From positions 1-64,000 of the forward strand of contig NZ_JAFFQA010000001.1 of assembly GCF_016919065.1 (NCBI RefSeq): a stretch of 64,000 nt of DNA, written 5' to 3'. Every line of letters starts with the position of its first letter. Position 1 is the first letter of the stretch. This document shows, in pieces, positions 44,988 to 52,349 of this stretch. This DNA is from Desulfobulbus rhabdoformis (GTDB lineage Bacteria > Desulfobacterota > Desulfobulbia > Desulfobulbales > Desulfobulbaceae). The position numbers and the translations under genes are program-made. Under the pieces are notes generated by a model. The model was not told where the DNA came from. It did no database searches and saw nothing but the letters and a program-made list of their open reading frames with translations.

Positions 44988-46478
44988 TTAAACTTTTTTT
45001 AAAACAAGTTGTTTTGCATAGTGTATCAAATCTGTATTAATCCTATACGACATGAGAAAATAAGACAGAAACATCGAAAGGGAAGAAAATGTAAACGTGA
45101 ACCATACCCCTCCCCAGGAAAAGAGGTAGTGGACCAGTGTCCCTATCGCCGTCATCGCAAGAGTAGAATACATGGGATACTTAATACCATCAAAAAAATG
45201 ATGGAGTTCTATACAAGTCCCAGATGTGGAAAAACGAACCAACGGGTAGATCATTAATACCGTGGCGATGGAGTAGGACAATGCGACACCAAGAGCTCCA
45301 TAGGGCAATCCGACAAAAAATGAAAATACTAGCCACGGACAGGCCATGAGCCCCCATTGAAACATTCGCTTCGTTCGACCGAGTGTGGTGTAAAGGAGCC
45401 CCGAAATATTTCCAATGGGCTGGACAAAAGCAGAGACCGCGAGAGCGGTAAAGATAGGTATGGCACCTTCCCACTGCGGGCCGAGAAAGATCAAAATGAT
45501 TTCACGCCGGCAGACGATCATCCACGCAACGAGCGGAAAGGTCACGAAGGTAATAACGCTCAATATTTTTACGAAAAACAAGCGAAATTGTTCTGGGTTA
45601 TCTTGCAACCGGCTCAGCGCTGGCGCTGCGGTGGCGGCAATGGGGGCATTGATCTGCGACAGCGGCAGCAGCAGCAGACTGTATGCCTTGGCATAGAGGC
45701 CAAGAGCGCTACCGCCCCACGCATAGCCAATCAACGTATTATCCGCATTACGGGCAAAATAATTTACAAAGCTGAAACCTGTGAGATAGCCGCCAAATTT
45801 CAACATTGACCGGGTCCCAACCCCACGCCGAGGTCGCCCGGGAAACCAGCGGCAATTCAGCCAGCAAAAGATGGCAAAAAGAATCTGCTGCGCAGCCAAT
45901 TGTGCGATCAGGGCCCAATACCCAGCCCCCATAAAGGCTAGGACAACTGCCACAGTTAGAGCCCCGGCTCGAGAAATTATCTGGATCAACGCCAAGGCAC
46001 CAAACCGCATCTGCCGACACAGAAGTGCCTGGTGTTGTACAGTTAGACCATCAAATATAAAAACACTGGATATAGCCAGAGTAATCAGAGCGAGACGTGG
46101 TTCGTGATAAAACCAGGCGACAACCGGGGCCAATGCAGCCACCACCAGCATAACCAGGACGCTCAATAATACGTTTATCCAAAAGAGCGTGCTGACTTGC
46201 TCATGAGTAACGACATCCTGCTGGACGGTAGCCATCGACAGTCCGGCGTCCTTGAACATGGCAACGAACCCAGTTACCGCCGTCACCATGGCAACCAGGC
46301 CAAAGTCTGCCGGAGTCAGCATCCGCGCTAAAATAACCGTGGATCCAAGGTTGAGGATAAAACTTGCGACCTGAGCACCAAAGGTAGCCACTCCGCCCCG
46401 TACCGTTCTCCCCTTGAGATCTTCGAGCAGATGCGAGGTATCGAAGTGGTTCCGAACTGTAGTGCGAGAGTTGGTCAT
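44988..46478 (-). CDS. Wzx-type lipid-linked repeat-unit flippase
   Basis: 496 residues with twelve to fourteen hydrophobic segments, of the MOP/MATE superfamily (polysaccharide synthase branch). TILARMLTPADFGLVAMVTA near residue 52 and YAKAYSLLLLPLSQI near 265 are the recognisable family motifs. It would flip the lipid-linked oligosaccharide to the periplasmic side for polymerisation. It is the first gene of the minus-strand EPS operon. Confidence 0.92.
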   Translation of the reverse strand: MTNSRTTVRNHFDTSHLLEDLKGRTVRGGVATFGAQVASFILNLGSTVILARMLTPADFGLVAMVTAVTGFVAMFKDAGLSMATVQQDVVTHEQVSTLFWINVLLSVLVMLVVAALAPVVAWFYHEPRLALITLAISSVFIFDGLTVQHQALLCRQMRFGALALIQIISRAGALTVAVVLAFMGAGYWALIAQLAAQQILFAIFCWLNCRWFPGRPRRGVGTRSMLKFGGYLTGFSFVNYFARNADNTLIGYAWGGSALGLYAKAYSLLLLPLSQINAPIAATAAPALSRLQDNPEQFRLFFVKILSVITFVTFPLVAWMIVCRREIILIFLGPQWEGAIPIFTALAVSAFVQPIGNISGLLYTTLGRTKRMFQWGLMACPWLVFSFFVGLPYGALGVALSYSIATVLMIYPLVRFSTSGTCIELHHFFDGIKYPMYSTLAMTAIGTLVHYLFSWGGVWFTFTFSSLSMFLSYFLMSYRINTDLIHYAKQLVLKKV

Positions 46479-46899
46479 AATATATAGCCCTCTTTTTTAG
46501 GGCATCGAATTTTCGAGGGAAAAAGGTGTCAGACCCCAATTTTCTCATTTAAGAAATCCATCAGGTCATCTCGCCAGCGGAACATGACGACCAGAGACTA
46601 GTTGAAGAGAAATGGCTTGACTAGCTGTGCCATTCGATTTAGTTCACCTTCATTATGTCTCAAAAGTGCATGCTTCCATAATGTGTCTGTATTTTCAGAA
46701 GGGGGAATTGGGGTCAGACCTCAATTCCCTCATAGCCCTATTTCACCGAATTAAAATGGATGTAATCCACATGCCCGGTATACTCTCCTTCGTCTCGGAT
46801 GAAGTGCCTCCCGCACCCCTTGCACCCCGGTATCGCATTGCATCCTTCCAAGCTTATGCACCATGTGTCTGTTGGGAGGCGTGCTCATCCCAACCTACG
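46479..46899. other. Intergenic repeat region right of the EPS locus
   Basis: 421 bases with no gene. It contains two GTCAGACC-type motifs (46528 and 46712 areas) and the first copy of a 145-bp repeat (46708-46853). The minus strand around 46588-46534 could encode MFRWRDDLMDFLNEKIGV, which reads like the tail of a lost gene. Confidence 0.5.
46708..46853 (+). repeat. GTCAGACC 145-bp repeat, copy 1
   Basis: Begins TTGGGGTCAGACCTCAATTC and runs through TTTCACCG, an inverted ATGTAATCCACAT and CTCTCCTTCGTCTCGGA. Nearly the same sequence occurs at 48991-49137 in the same orientation. Confidence 0.8.
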
Positions 46900-47031
46900 T
46901 CACCTTTCATTCCCTTCAACCTCACGGCGCAGCTGCTCGATTTCCTGCCGCAGGGTTTCGTATTCGGCCAGCTTGCGATTGAGGAAGGCCGTTGCCACCA
47001 CCGCCTTTTCCTGGAGGCCTTGAGTGGGTGA
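46900..47031 (-). pseudogene. C-terminal fragment of EPS-associated MarR regulator, copy A
   Basis: Encodes GLQEKAVVATAFLNRKLAEY then ETLRQEIEQLRREVEGNER, a long amphipathic helix. This is the tail of the MarR-type EPS-associated transcriptional regulator, recognisable because copy C (49436-49761) still has the winged-helix part joined to the same tail. The DNA-binding part is replaced by a hairpin repeat (GTTGGGGT and ACCCCAAC arms, about 47037-47063). Confidence 0.72.
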
Positions 47032-47039
47032 GCAGGTAG

Positions 47040-47112
47040 GTTGGGGTGAGGAACGAACCCCAACAGCATCATTCTCTTTCGCCATGGCGGTTTTTATCGT
47101 TTTCGTGGATAC
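47040..47112 (-). repeat. Shared 5' segment, copy 1
   Basis: On the minus strand it ends in a start-like context and reads MAKENDAVGVR. The same arrangement, with about 70% identity by eye, recurs at 51030-51100 (MVRDNNDVEVH). Both include ATCCACGAAAAC upstream of the ATG. Confidence 0.5.
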
Positions 47113-47141
47113 CAGCGTCGCGGTCAGACGGTCGGAGGCAA

Positions 47142-47326
47142 TTACCCCTCAGGGGTCGTGCCTCGCCCGACGTGACTTCTCATCCCCCCGGCTACAATTT
47201 TCAACTCCAATAGCTTGTCGACAAGAACTGCCCATACCGTCTCCAAATCAATACCGAGGTAATCATGGACTAAAACATTCCTTAATCCAGCTATTTGAGC
47301 ATTAGGCAGAGTCGGTCATCTTTCAT
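47142..47326 (-). pseudogene. Truncated HepT-type HEPN toxin
   Basis: The ATG at 47326 overlaps the mntA stop by ATGA and gives MKDDRLCLM, the usual HepT start. About 45 codons are then missing and the frame shifts. The rest reads AQIAGLRNVLVHDYLGIDLE then TVWAVLVDKLLELKIVAGG. It keeps the RNxxxH nuclease motif as RNVLVH. Without helices 1-3 the toxin should not fold. Confidence 0.82.
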
Positions 47327-47613
47327 AATGACTGGGCCTCGTTCAAAATTTTCTCCCTCAAATACCAATGGAGCCCACGTTCCGTAACAATATCAACTTT
47401 GCGTTCCAAAAGTTGCTCAAGTTGAATGAGCGCTCCCCCTATATCAAGCAACGAGCATCCGGTTTCGAGATCAACAAGAAAGTCAATATCACTGTTGGGC
47501 GTATCCTCACCACGGGCCACCGAGCCAAATATTCGAACATTGAGCAAACCATGGGCGTGAGCAATATTGAGAATAGCCTGTTTGTTCCTCTGGATGGCTT
47601 GGAGTTGGCTCAT
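47323..47613 (-). CDS. mntA: MntA-type nucleotidyltransferase antitoxin (orphan)
   Basis: 96 residues. The minimal nucleotidyltransferase motif GSVARGEDTPNSDIDFLVD at about 31-49 is complete, with the third acidic residue in KVDIVTERGL. In intact modules MntA AMPylates HepT and silences it. Here the downstream hepT is truncated, so this is an antitoxin left without its toxin. Confidence 0.88.
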   Translation of the reverse strand: MSQLQAIQRNKQAILNIAHAHGLLNVRIFGSVARGEDTPNSDIDFLVDLETGCSLLDIGGALIQLEQLLERKVDIVTERGLHWYLREKILNEAQSL

Positions 47614-47616
47614 TGG

Positions 47617-47745
47617 TCACCTGCCATTCCCTTCAACCTCGCGGCGCAGTTGCTCGATTTCCTGCCGCAGGTTTTCGTGTTCGGCCAGCTTTCGATTGAG
47701 GAAGGCCGCCACCACCACCGCCTTTTCCTGGAGACCTTGAGGGGT
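47617..47745 (-). pseudogene. C-terminal fragment of EPS-associated MarR regulator, copy B
   Basis: Encodes GLQEKAVVVAAFLNRKLAEH then ENLRQEIEQLRREVEGNGR, almost identical to copy A. It is joined upstream not to a wing-helix domain but to the CAAGC/GCTTG repeat at 47764. Confidence 0.72.
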
Positions 47746-47763
47746 ATGGAGTTCGGTGTCGAA

Positions 47764-47826
47764 CGGTGGGCAAGCAAACAGACGCTTGACCACCCTACCC
47801 GAGGGATCACACTGTTTCTTCTCGAC
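47764..47826 (+). repeat. CAAGC/GCTTG 45-bp repeat, copy 2
   Basis: CGGTGGGCAAGCAAACAGAC then GCTTGACCACCCTACCC, extending through a shared ATCACACTGTTTCTTCTCGAC tail (62 bp in all with copy 3). Confidence 0.88.
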
Positions 47827-47849
47827 CAACCAAGTCATGATAGAGGTTT

Positions 47850-48070
47850 TTAACTGCAGCACCTGACATCCTTTTTTGCTCTCACGAAATAGACGTTCAG
47901 AAAGCTGACGGTCTTCCGATCCAGAGACCACATCCGCACTCCTTCCTCTCTGATTTTTTCTTTGCCGTACAACTTTTTGAGCAGATGCCAATCGGCCAGA
48001 TCTCCTCGAGAAACAACTCGCTCTCTAATAAAGCGACTATGGCCTTCGATATCCAGGGAACTGCATAGAG
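47850..48070 (-). pseudogene. DUF6922-type antitoxin remnant
   Basis: An open frame without a start encodes the same C-terminus as the gene at 50760: SSLDIEGHSRF, RERVVSRGDLADWHLLKKLY and KTVSFLNVYF, ending RCCS. It is over 90% identical in DNA to the right-hand copy by eye. The toxin that should follow ends after six codons (VLQLKT) where a CAAGC/GCTTG repeat has entered. The upstream side is cut by a fragment of the 110-bp repeat. Confidence 0.75.
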
Positions 48071-48091
48071 GTGCCCCGTAATCGCTTACAT
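48070..48091 (-). repeat. Fragment of the 110-bp palindromic repeat
   Basis: GGTGCCCCGTAATCGCTTAC matches the terminal arm of copies at 24326 and 52350. It separates the DUF6922 remnant from the AlbA-type gene. Confidence 0.65.
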
Positions 48092-48116
48092 GTATTTTCT
48101 TGGGTTCGTGCCTCGC

Positions 48117-48938
48117 CTACTCCACTCCATAATACCCGCCCGTTTTTTTACTTCCACGATATTCAATCAGGCCTTGGCGTTTGAGTTCGGCAATCCATCG
48201 TTCTATTGTTTTTTGTGGTCTGTTGAGATGTTGGGTGAGATGAGGGATACGCCTTCCCGGTGTCAGCCTAATTTCCTTCAGTAACAATCCTACACCCTCA
48301 GTTATTCCCTCAGTTATTCCCTCACGGGTATTGGAGGATGAAATTTTCTGCTGCTGATATTTTAACCAGACCAGAAACCCATCCCCACTTTCCTGGTAAG
48401 AAAATTCCATGGTTGGGTAGTTGGTGATTTCATCTCGAACTCGGATAAAACCACTCCCATATTTTTCTATGTCCCGTGTGAGGTAGAAAGCTTCGGCAAT
48501 CAGCTTGTTGCGGGCGCGTGATTGATAATCGTCGCGTTGCAACTTCTCGATTGTCAGGTCACCGAACAACTTGCCGGGGTTAAAAAAAGATATGGCATTG
48601 TCAAATATCTTAATCTGGGTGTCGACGGGGCTGGTATAATCCCTGTGCACAATTGTATTGAGGAGCAGCTCGCGAAGTGCGGGCAGAGGATATTCAAAAA
48701 TCTCCAGCCGTTCGGCCTCACCGGAGATTTCAAAGGCAACCTTCACATGGGAGAGAATGAAGCGCATGGACTCTTCGACCACCTCAAAGAGCGTACCGCG
48801 AATCATTCGATCATCAATGATGGTCGTGGGGGTTTTGAAACGGCCTATATACACCGCATACGGTGGCACATCCTTGCCAAAGAGCAAAATTGCTGCGCGT
48901 GCGGGTTTATTTCCTTGCAAAAAACCGAGTTTTCCCAA
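48117..48938 (-). pseudogene. AlbA/ATP-binding regulator, N-terminally truncated
   Basis: About 273 residues remain. They match the C-terminal two thirds of AlbA_2-domain putative transcriptional regulators: RAAILLFGKD, ALRELLLNTIVHRDY (GHKL ATP-binding-like), and a winged-helix end HLNRPQKTIERWIAELKRQG. Intact members have about 450-480 residues and start with the AlbA domain, which is absent. The frame runs upstream to about 48990, where the 145-bp GTCAGACC repeat begins, so that repeat marks the break. Confidence 0.75.
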
Positions 48939-48990
48939 AACTGTATGCCAAGCCCCTTCTCCCTTGAAACGCCCGCCTTCCTGCGTTAAA

Positions 48991-49137
48991 TGGGGTCAGA
49001 CCACAATTTCCTCATGGCCTTGTTTCACCGGATTTAAATGTATGTAATCTACATGTCCGGCATACTCTCCTTCGTCTCGGACGAAGCCCCCCCTCTCAAA
49101 CCTTGCACGCCGATATCGCATTACATCCTTCCAAGAT
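48991..49137 (+). repeat. GTCAGACC 145-bp repeat, copy 2
   Basis: Same order of motifs as 46708-46853, including TTTCACCGGATTTAAATG, ATGTAATCTACATG and CTCTCCTTCGTCTCGGACG. It abuts the truncated AlbA-type gene on the left. Confidence 0.8.
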
Positions 49138-49185
49138 TGTCGTTCTCGTAAAAAGCCCCGAGAACGACGATTCGAGCTTCGTAAC
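49134..49185 (+). repeat. 51-bp hairpin repeat, copy 2
   Basis: CGTTCTCG (49141-49148) and CGAGAACG (49159-49166) form a perfect 8-bp stem around TAAAAAGCCC. The flanks match copy 1 at 16803-16853 in inverse orientation. Confidence 0.75.
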
Positions 49186-49280
49186 CTACTGAATTCACGA
49201 TGCGCAGCTCCTGGAGAGCTGACTTTTTACGAAGCTATCAAGATTAATACAGAATGTATTTTCTCGGGTTCGTGCCTCAC

Positions 49281-49425
49281 CTACTTCACTCCATAATACA
49301 CGCCTGTTTTTTTTCTTCCACGATATTCAATCAGGCCTTGACGTTTGAGTTCGGAATCCATCGTTCTATTGATTACTGTGGTATGTTGAGGCGTTCGCTG
49401 AATTGAGGGATACACCTTTCTCATT
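49281..49425 (-). pseudogene. C-terminal remnant of a second AlbA-type regulator
   Basis: Encodes pieces matching the end of the gene at 48117: SERLNIPQ, a stop, then SIERWI, a frameshift, and LKRQGLIEYRGRKKTGVYYG. DNA identity to 48117-48255 is high across about 140 bp. Confidence 0.7.
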
Positions 49426-49435
49426 CGAAACTACA

Positions 49436-49761
49436 TCACCTTCCATCCCCATCAACCTCGCGACGCAGTTGCTCAATTTCCTGCCGCAGGGTTTCGTATT
49501 TGGCCAGCTTTCGATAAAGGAAGGCGTTGCCTCCACCGCCTTTTCCTGAAGGCCTTACGGGGTAAGCAGGTAGCGGTAGGCCATTTTGTTTGAGCTGTTC
49601 CAGAAATTGTTGACCTTGCCCCACCCCTTGTCGACCAGGGCCCGCAGGCAATAGTTGACCTTACCCAACTACATCCCAAGTTCCCGGGACAAGGCACGCT
49701 GCGTGATCTCGGGATTTTGTTCGATCTGCGGGATGACCTTGTAGGTGATTTCGTCGCTCAC
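49436..49761 (-). pseudogene. EPS-associated MarR-type regulator, copy C, with two stops and a frameshift
   Basis: Read from a GTG at 49761 it gives VSDEITYKVIPQIEQNPEIT then QRALSRELGM, a TAG at 49669-49671, [38 protein letters not shown], a TAA, GLQEKAVEAT and, after a one-base shift, AFLYRKLAKYETLRQEIEQL. This is the full order of the MarR family EPS-associated regulator (about 105 residues). The protein cannot be made as it stands. Confidence 0.82.
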
Positions 49762-49795
49762 TTGGGTTGTTGTGGGGCATGAGTTGAGGGCAGTC

Positions 49796-49810
49796 GTTCA
49801 TTACGTGAAC
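49796..49810. promoter_or_regulatory. Palindromic operator candidate of the MarR-type gene
   Basis: GTTCATTACGTGAAC has 5-bp perfect arms around TTACG. It lies between the predicted transcription start and the coding part of copy C, where an autorepressor would bind. Confidence 0.45.
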
Positions 49811-49819
49811 ATATGCGTC

Positions 49820-49847
49820 TTTATACTTTGACGAGGGGTGGTGTCAA
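49820..49847 (-). promoter_or_regulatory. Promoter of the MarR-type pseudogene
   Basis: On the minus strand: TTGACA (49847-49842), 16 bases, then TATAAA (49825-49820). Both boxes are near perfect, so the promoter seems to have outlived its gene. Confidence 0.65.
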
Positions 49848-49915
49848 GGGAAAATATTGAGGAATGATGGTCAGATGGGACCGCACGTTGGAGTTCATTA
49901 CCCGCCCCTCTTCAA

Positions 49916-49950
49916 TGGATCCCGGTCTGCGCGGGGATGACGGAAGAGCG
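49916..49950 (+). repeat. GGATTCCCG-type short repeat, copy 6
   Basis: TGGATCCCGGTCTGCGCGGG then GATGACGGAAGAGCG. The tail GATGACGGAAGAGCG is shared with the copy at 54300. Confidence 0.75.
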
Positions 49951-50028
49951 AGGCTGTTGAGGCGGTAGACGGTTACCCAAACAACAGTCTTCTCCCTGGA
50001 TGCAGGGCAGCGGAATAACTCGGAACAC

Positions 50029-50094
50029 ACGGTGGGCAAGCAAACAGACGCTTGCACCACCCTACCCCGGGGGGTCACACTGTTTCTTCTCGAC
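50029..50094 (+). repeat. CAAGC/GCTTG 45-bp repeat, copy 3
   Basis: ACGGTGGGCAAGCAAACAGA, then CGCTTGCACCACCCTACCC and the TGTTTCTTCTCGAC tail. Longest match is to copy 2. Confidence 0.88.
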
Positions 50095-50148
50095 ACACCA
50101 AACCATGGATGGCGTCACTGTCGCCCCCCATCTGCTTCGCTCCTCATT

Positions 50149-50772
50149 TCAAACTGTACCACGCAGTAATTGTGCCAAATCGGCTTTTATTTGCTCCCAA
50201 GTAATTGCCACAAGACTCAATGGATCAGGGTCCAGGTCGGCATCATCGAAATAAGCGAGACTTTTGGTTACGGTAAAACTGTTCAATTTCTGGTATTTTT
50301 TCTCAAAAAAACCGAGCATATCCTGCAGGGTAAAATGCGAGAGCAGGGCATGAACATCGTAAAAATCTTTTTTGGCTCCCCGGTTGGCAATGGCATTGAG
50401 TTTCATCGCCGCAATATCTTCAAGAGCAAAAAAGCGTATTCCACTTGCGGTTTTCCAAGGTTTCAACCTTGGATAGTTATGCCGCATGCAGTCCACTTTC
50501 ACCGATAAGCTCTGCCATTTAATGAACAGAGCCAAGGAATTGGTCGCTGTTGAACTATTCTCAATGTCGAAAGACTCTCCAAGAGTCTCAAACAGAGCAA
50601 AGCTGTCAAACGGCTGTTCGGTTATGAAATCAAGATCAATGGATATTCGATGTCCCAAATGTAAAGCCAGGGCAGTGCCTCCGGCCAAGGCAAAGGAATT
50701 CAGCTCCTTGCAGGACGACAACTCTTCGAGTAACGAAAAAGTTCCCTTATGGATTGTTTTTAACTGCAGCAC
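50149..50772 (-). CDS. AbiEii/AbiGii-type nucleotidyltransferase toxin
   Basis: 207 residues from a GTG at 50772, with AAGGA six bases upstream. The family signature FALAGGTALALHLGHRISID then LDFIT lies at about 23-47, and the catalytic lysine region KLNAIANRGAKKDFYDVHAL follows near residue 135. Toxins of this type (related to AbiEii of type IV systems) transfer nucleotides, often to tRNA. The start lies inside the end of the DUF6922 gene, so translation is coupled. A longer frame to 50901 only shadows that gene. Confidence 0.85.
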   Translation of the reverse strand: MLQLKTIHKGTFSLLEELSSCKELNSFALAGGTALALHLGHRISIDLDFITEQPFDSFALFETLGESFDIENSSTATNSLALFIKWQSLSVKVDCMRHNYPRLKPWKTASGIRFFALEDIAAMKLNAIANRGAKKDFYDVHALLSHFTLQDMLGFFEKKYQKLNSFTVTKSLAYFDDADLDPDPLSLVAITWEQIKADLAQLLRGTV

Positions 50773-51083
50773 CTGAAATCCTTTTTTGCTATCCCGAAAT
50801 AGACGCTCAGAAAACTGACGGTCTTCCGATCCAGAGACCGCATCCGCACTACCTCCTCTCTGATTTTTTCTTTGCCGTACAATTTTTTGAGCAGATGCCA
50901 ATCGGCCAGAACTCCTCGAGAAACAACTCGCTCTATAATAAATCGACTATGGCCTTCGATATCCAGGGAACTGCATTGTATGTCCCAAAAAAGGGCTGGG
51001 TTAAATTCGAAACATGTAGGATGGGACAAGTGTGAGGGATGAACCTCAACATCATTATTATCTCTGACCATAGCAGCTATCAT
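50760..51083 (-). CDS. DUF6922-type antitoxin partner of the AbiEii toxin
   Basis: Up to 107 residues. The recognisable part reads LFWDIQCSSLDIEGHSRFII then ERVVSRGVLADWHLLKKLYG, with RKTVSFLSVYFGI near the end. This matches the DUF6922 proteins that precede AbiEii-type toxins. The start is unsure: ATG codons at 51083 and 51071 lie in a segment repeated at 47040, and a TTG closer to LFWD is possible. It overlaps the toxin start by 13 bases. Confidence 0.7.
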   Translation of the reverse strand: MIAAMVRDNNDVEVHPSHLSHPTCFEFNPALFWDIQCSSLDIEGHSRFIIERVVSRGVLADWHLLKKLYGKEKIREEVVRMRSLDRKTVSFLSVYFGIAKKDFRCCS

Positions 51084-51100
51084 TGTTTTCGTGGATATTC
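51030..51100 (-). repeat. Shared 5' segment, copy 2
   Basis: Counterpart of 47040-47112. It overlaps both the last codons of the protease gene and the possible start of the DUF6922 gene, so it may be a boundary where modules were exchanged. Confidence 0.5.
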
Positions 51101-52201
51101 GCCCACCCGCACTGTAATCGACCGCGCCTTGCCGTCGCGGAGCAGGCGGATATGCATGGTGGTGCTTGGCCGGGTCAGGGCGACCCGGTTGCGGACATCG
51201 AATGCACCCACTATGGCTGCGCCATCAATGGCGACGATCAGGTCGCCTTGCCGCAGGCCTGCGCGTTGTGCCGGGGAGTGGGGCGTAACGGCATGGACCA
51301 GGGCGTTGCCATGTCCTTGCTTCGCGTTTGTTTTTGGATCGGCATCCTTGAGCGCCGCTCCCAGCCAGCCTCTGACTACCTTGCCGTTTTCCTTGAGTTG
51401 CTCAGCCACGATCTTGGCCATGTTGATCGGCACGGCAAAGCCGATGCCGCTGTAGCCGCCGGTCTGGGCCAAAAAGGCGGTGTTGACGCCTATAACCTTG
51501 CCTTGAGCATCCACCAGCGGACCGCCCGAGTTTCCGGGATTGATTGCCGCATCGGTCTGGATGAAGTTTTCATAGTCGGTGATGCCGAGACTGTGCCGAC
51601 CTACAGCGCTGATGATGCCTGCAGTCACGGTCTGTACATGTTCCAAGGGGGCCCCGATGGCAATGGCCCAGTCTCCGGCACGGAGAGTGCTTGAATTTCC
51701 CAAATCCGCTGCGACCAGGTGGTTGCTGTGCACATGCAGCAAGGCCAGGTCGGACAGGGGATCGACGCCGACGATCTTGGCTGGCATTGAACGTCGGTCG
51801 GAAAATATGGCGGTGACCTGTTTGGCCTTGGCCACCACATGGGCATTAGTGAGAATATAGCCATCACGACTGATGACGATGCCGGAACCGCGCGCATAGG
51901 AGGCCTGTGGTTTGGTCGGGCGTTTGGGAGCCTGTTTTGTCTGCTCACCAAAGAATTCCCGCATGAGTTGATCGTTAAAAAACTCCTGGTTGGTGGTGTC
52001 ATTATTCCCCTGTTCATCCGATGTTTTTTTCACACTGAGATGCACGACCGCGGGCTTGACCAGTTCTATCATGTCGGCAAAACCGGCTGCGGGAGGCAAA
52101 GTAACAGAACCGCTGGCAGCTGGGGAAACCAATAAAACGGACACTGTCAGCAACAGGCAGAAAAATAGGATTGTAAATCCGTAAGGCATCGCAAAGCGCA
52201 T
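51080..52201 (-). CDS. DegP/HtrA-like periplasmic serine protease
   Basis: 373 residues from the ATG at 52201, which has GAGGTGAC upstream. A signal peptide (FTILFFCLLLTVSVLL) is followed by the trypsin-like domain with His in ILTNAHVVAKA, Asp in DPLSDLALLHV and Ser in NPGNSGGPLVD. One PDZ domain closes the protein (about 275-370, GWLGAALKDADPK to VRVGEYPRKQ). It degrades or refolds damaged envelope proteins. The only gene in this island that belongs to ordinary cell maintenance; its 3' end touches a repeat. Confidence 0.92.
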   Translation of the reverse strand: MRFAMPYGFTILFFCLLLTVSVLLVSPAASGSVTLPPAAGFADMIELVKPAVVHLSVKKTSDEQGNNDTTNQEFFNDQLMREFFGEQTKQAPKRPTKPQASYARGSGIVISRDGYILTNAHVVAKAKQVTAIFSDRRSMPAKIVGVDPLSDLALLHVHSNHLVAADLGNSSTLRAGDWAIAIGAPLEHVQTVTAGIISAVGRHSLGITDYENFIQTDAAINPGNSGGPLVDAQGKVIGVNTAFLAQTGGYSGIGFAVPINMAKIVAEQLKENGKVVRGWLGAALKDADPKTNAKQGHGNALVHAVTPHSPAQRAGLRQGDLIVAIDGAAIVGAFDVRNRVALTRPSTTMHIRLLRDGKARSITVRVGEYPRKQ

Positions 52202-52349
52202 GAGGATGTCACCTCGATCAATGGAAAAGGGAAAGGCGATAGGATGAACTTGTAGATTGTTCGTAACAATATCGGGCAAAAACATCAACAAGGGAAATGT
52301 GTTAGCCTGGTTAAAAGGAAAAATTGGGTATTAAAGGAGCATGTTCGAT

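Larger units (their letters stand above)
49848..50148. other. Repeat-filled gap
   Basis: About 300 bases without a gene. It holds one GGATTCCCG-type repeat (49916) and one CAAGC/GCTTG repeat (50029) with unique sequence between. Confidence 0.6.

Noticed and set aside
46627..47031. Plus-strand open frame of 134 codons
   Set aside because: It runs through a dispersed repeat and the antisense of the MarR tail; no protein family resemblance.
50773..50901. Extension of the AbiEii toxin to an ATG at 50901
   Set aside because: These 43 codons are the out-of-frame shadow of the DUF6922 gene; the GTG at 50772 has a ribosome site and fits the family start.
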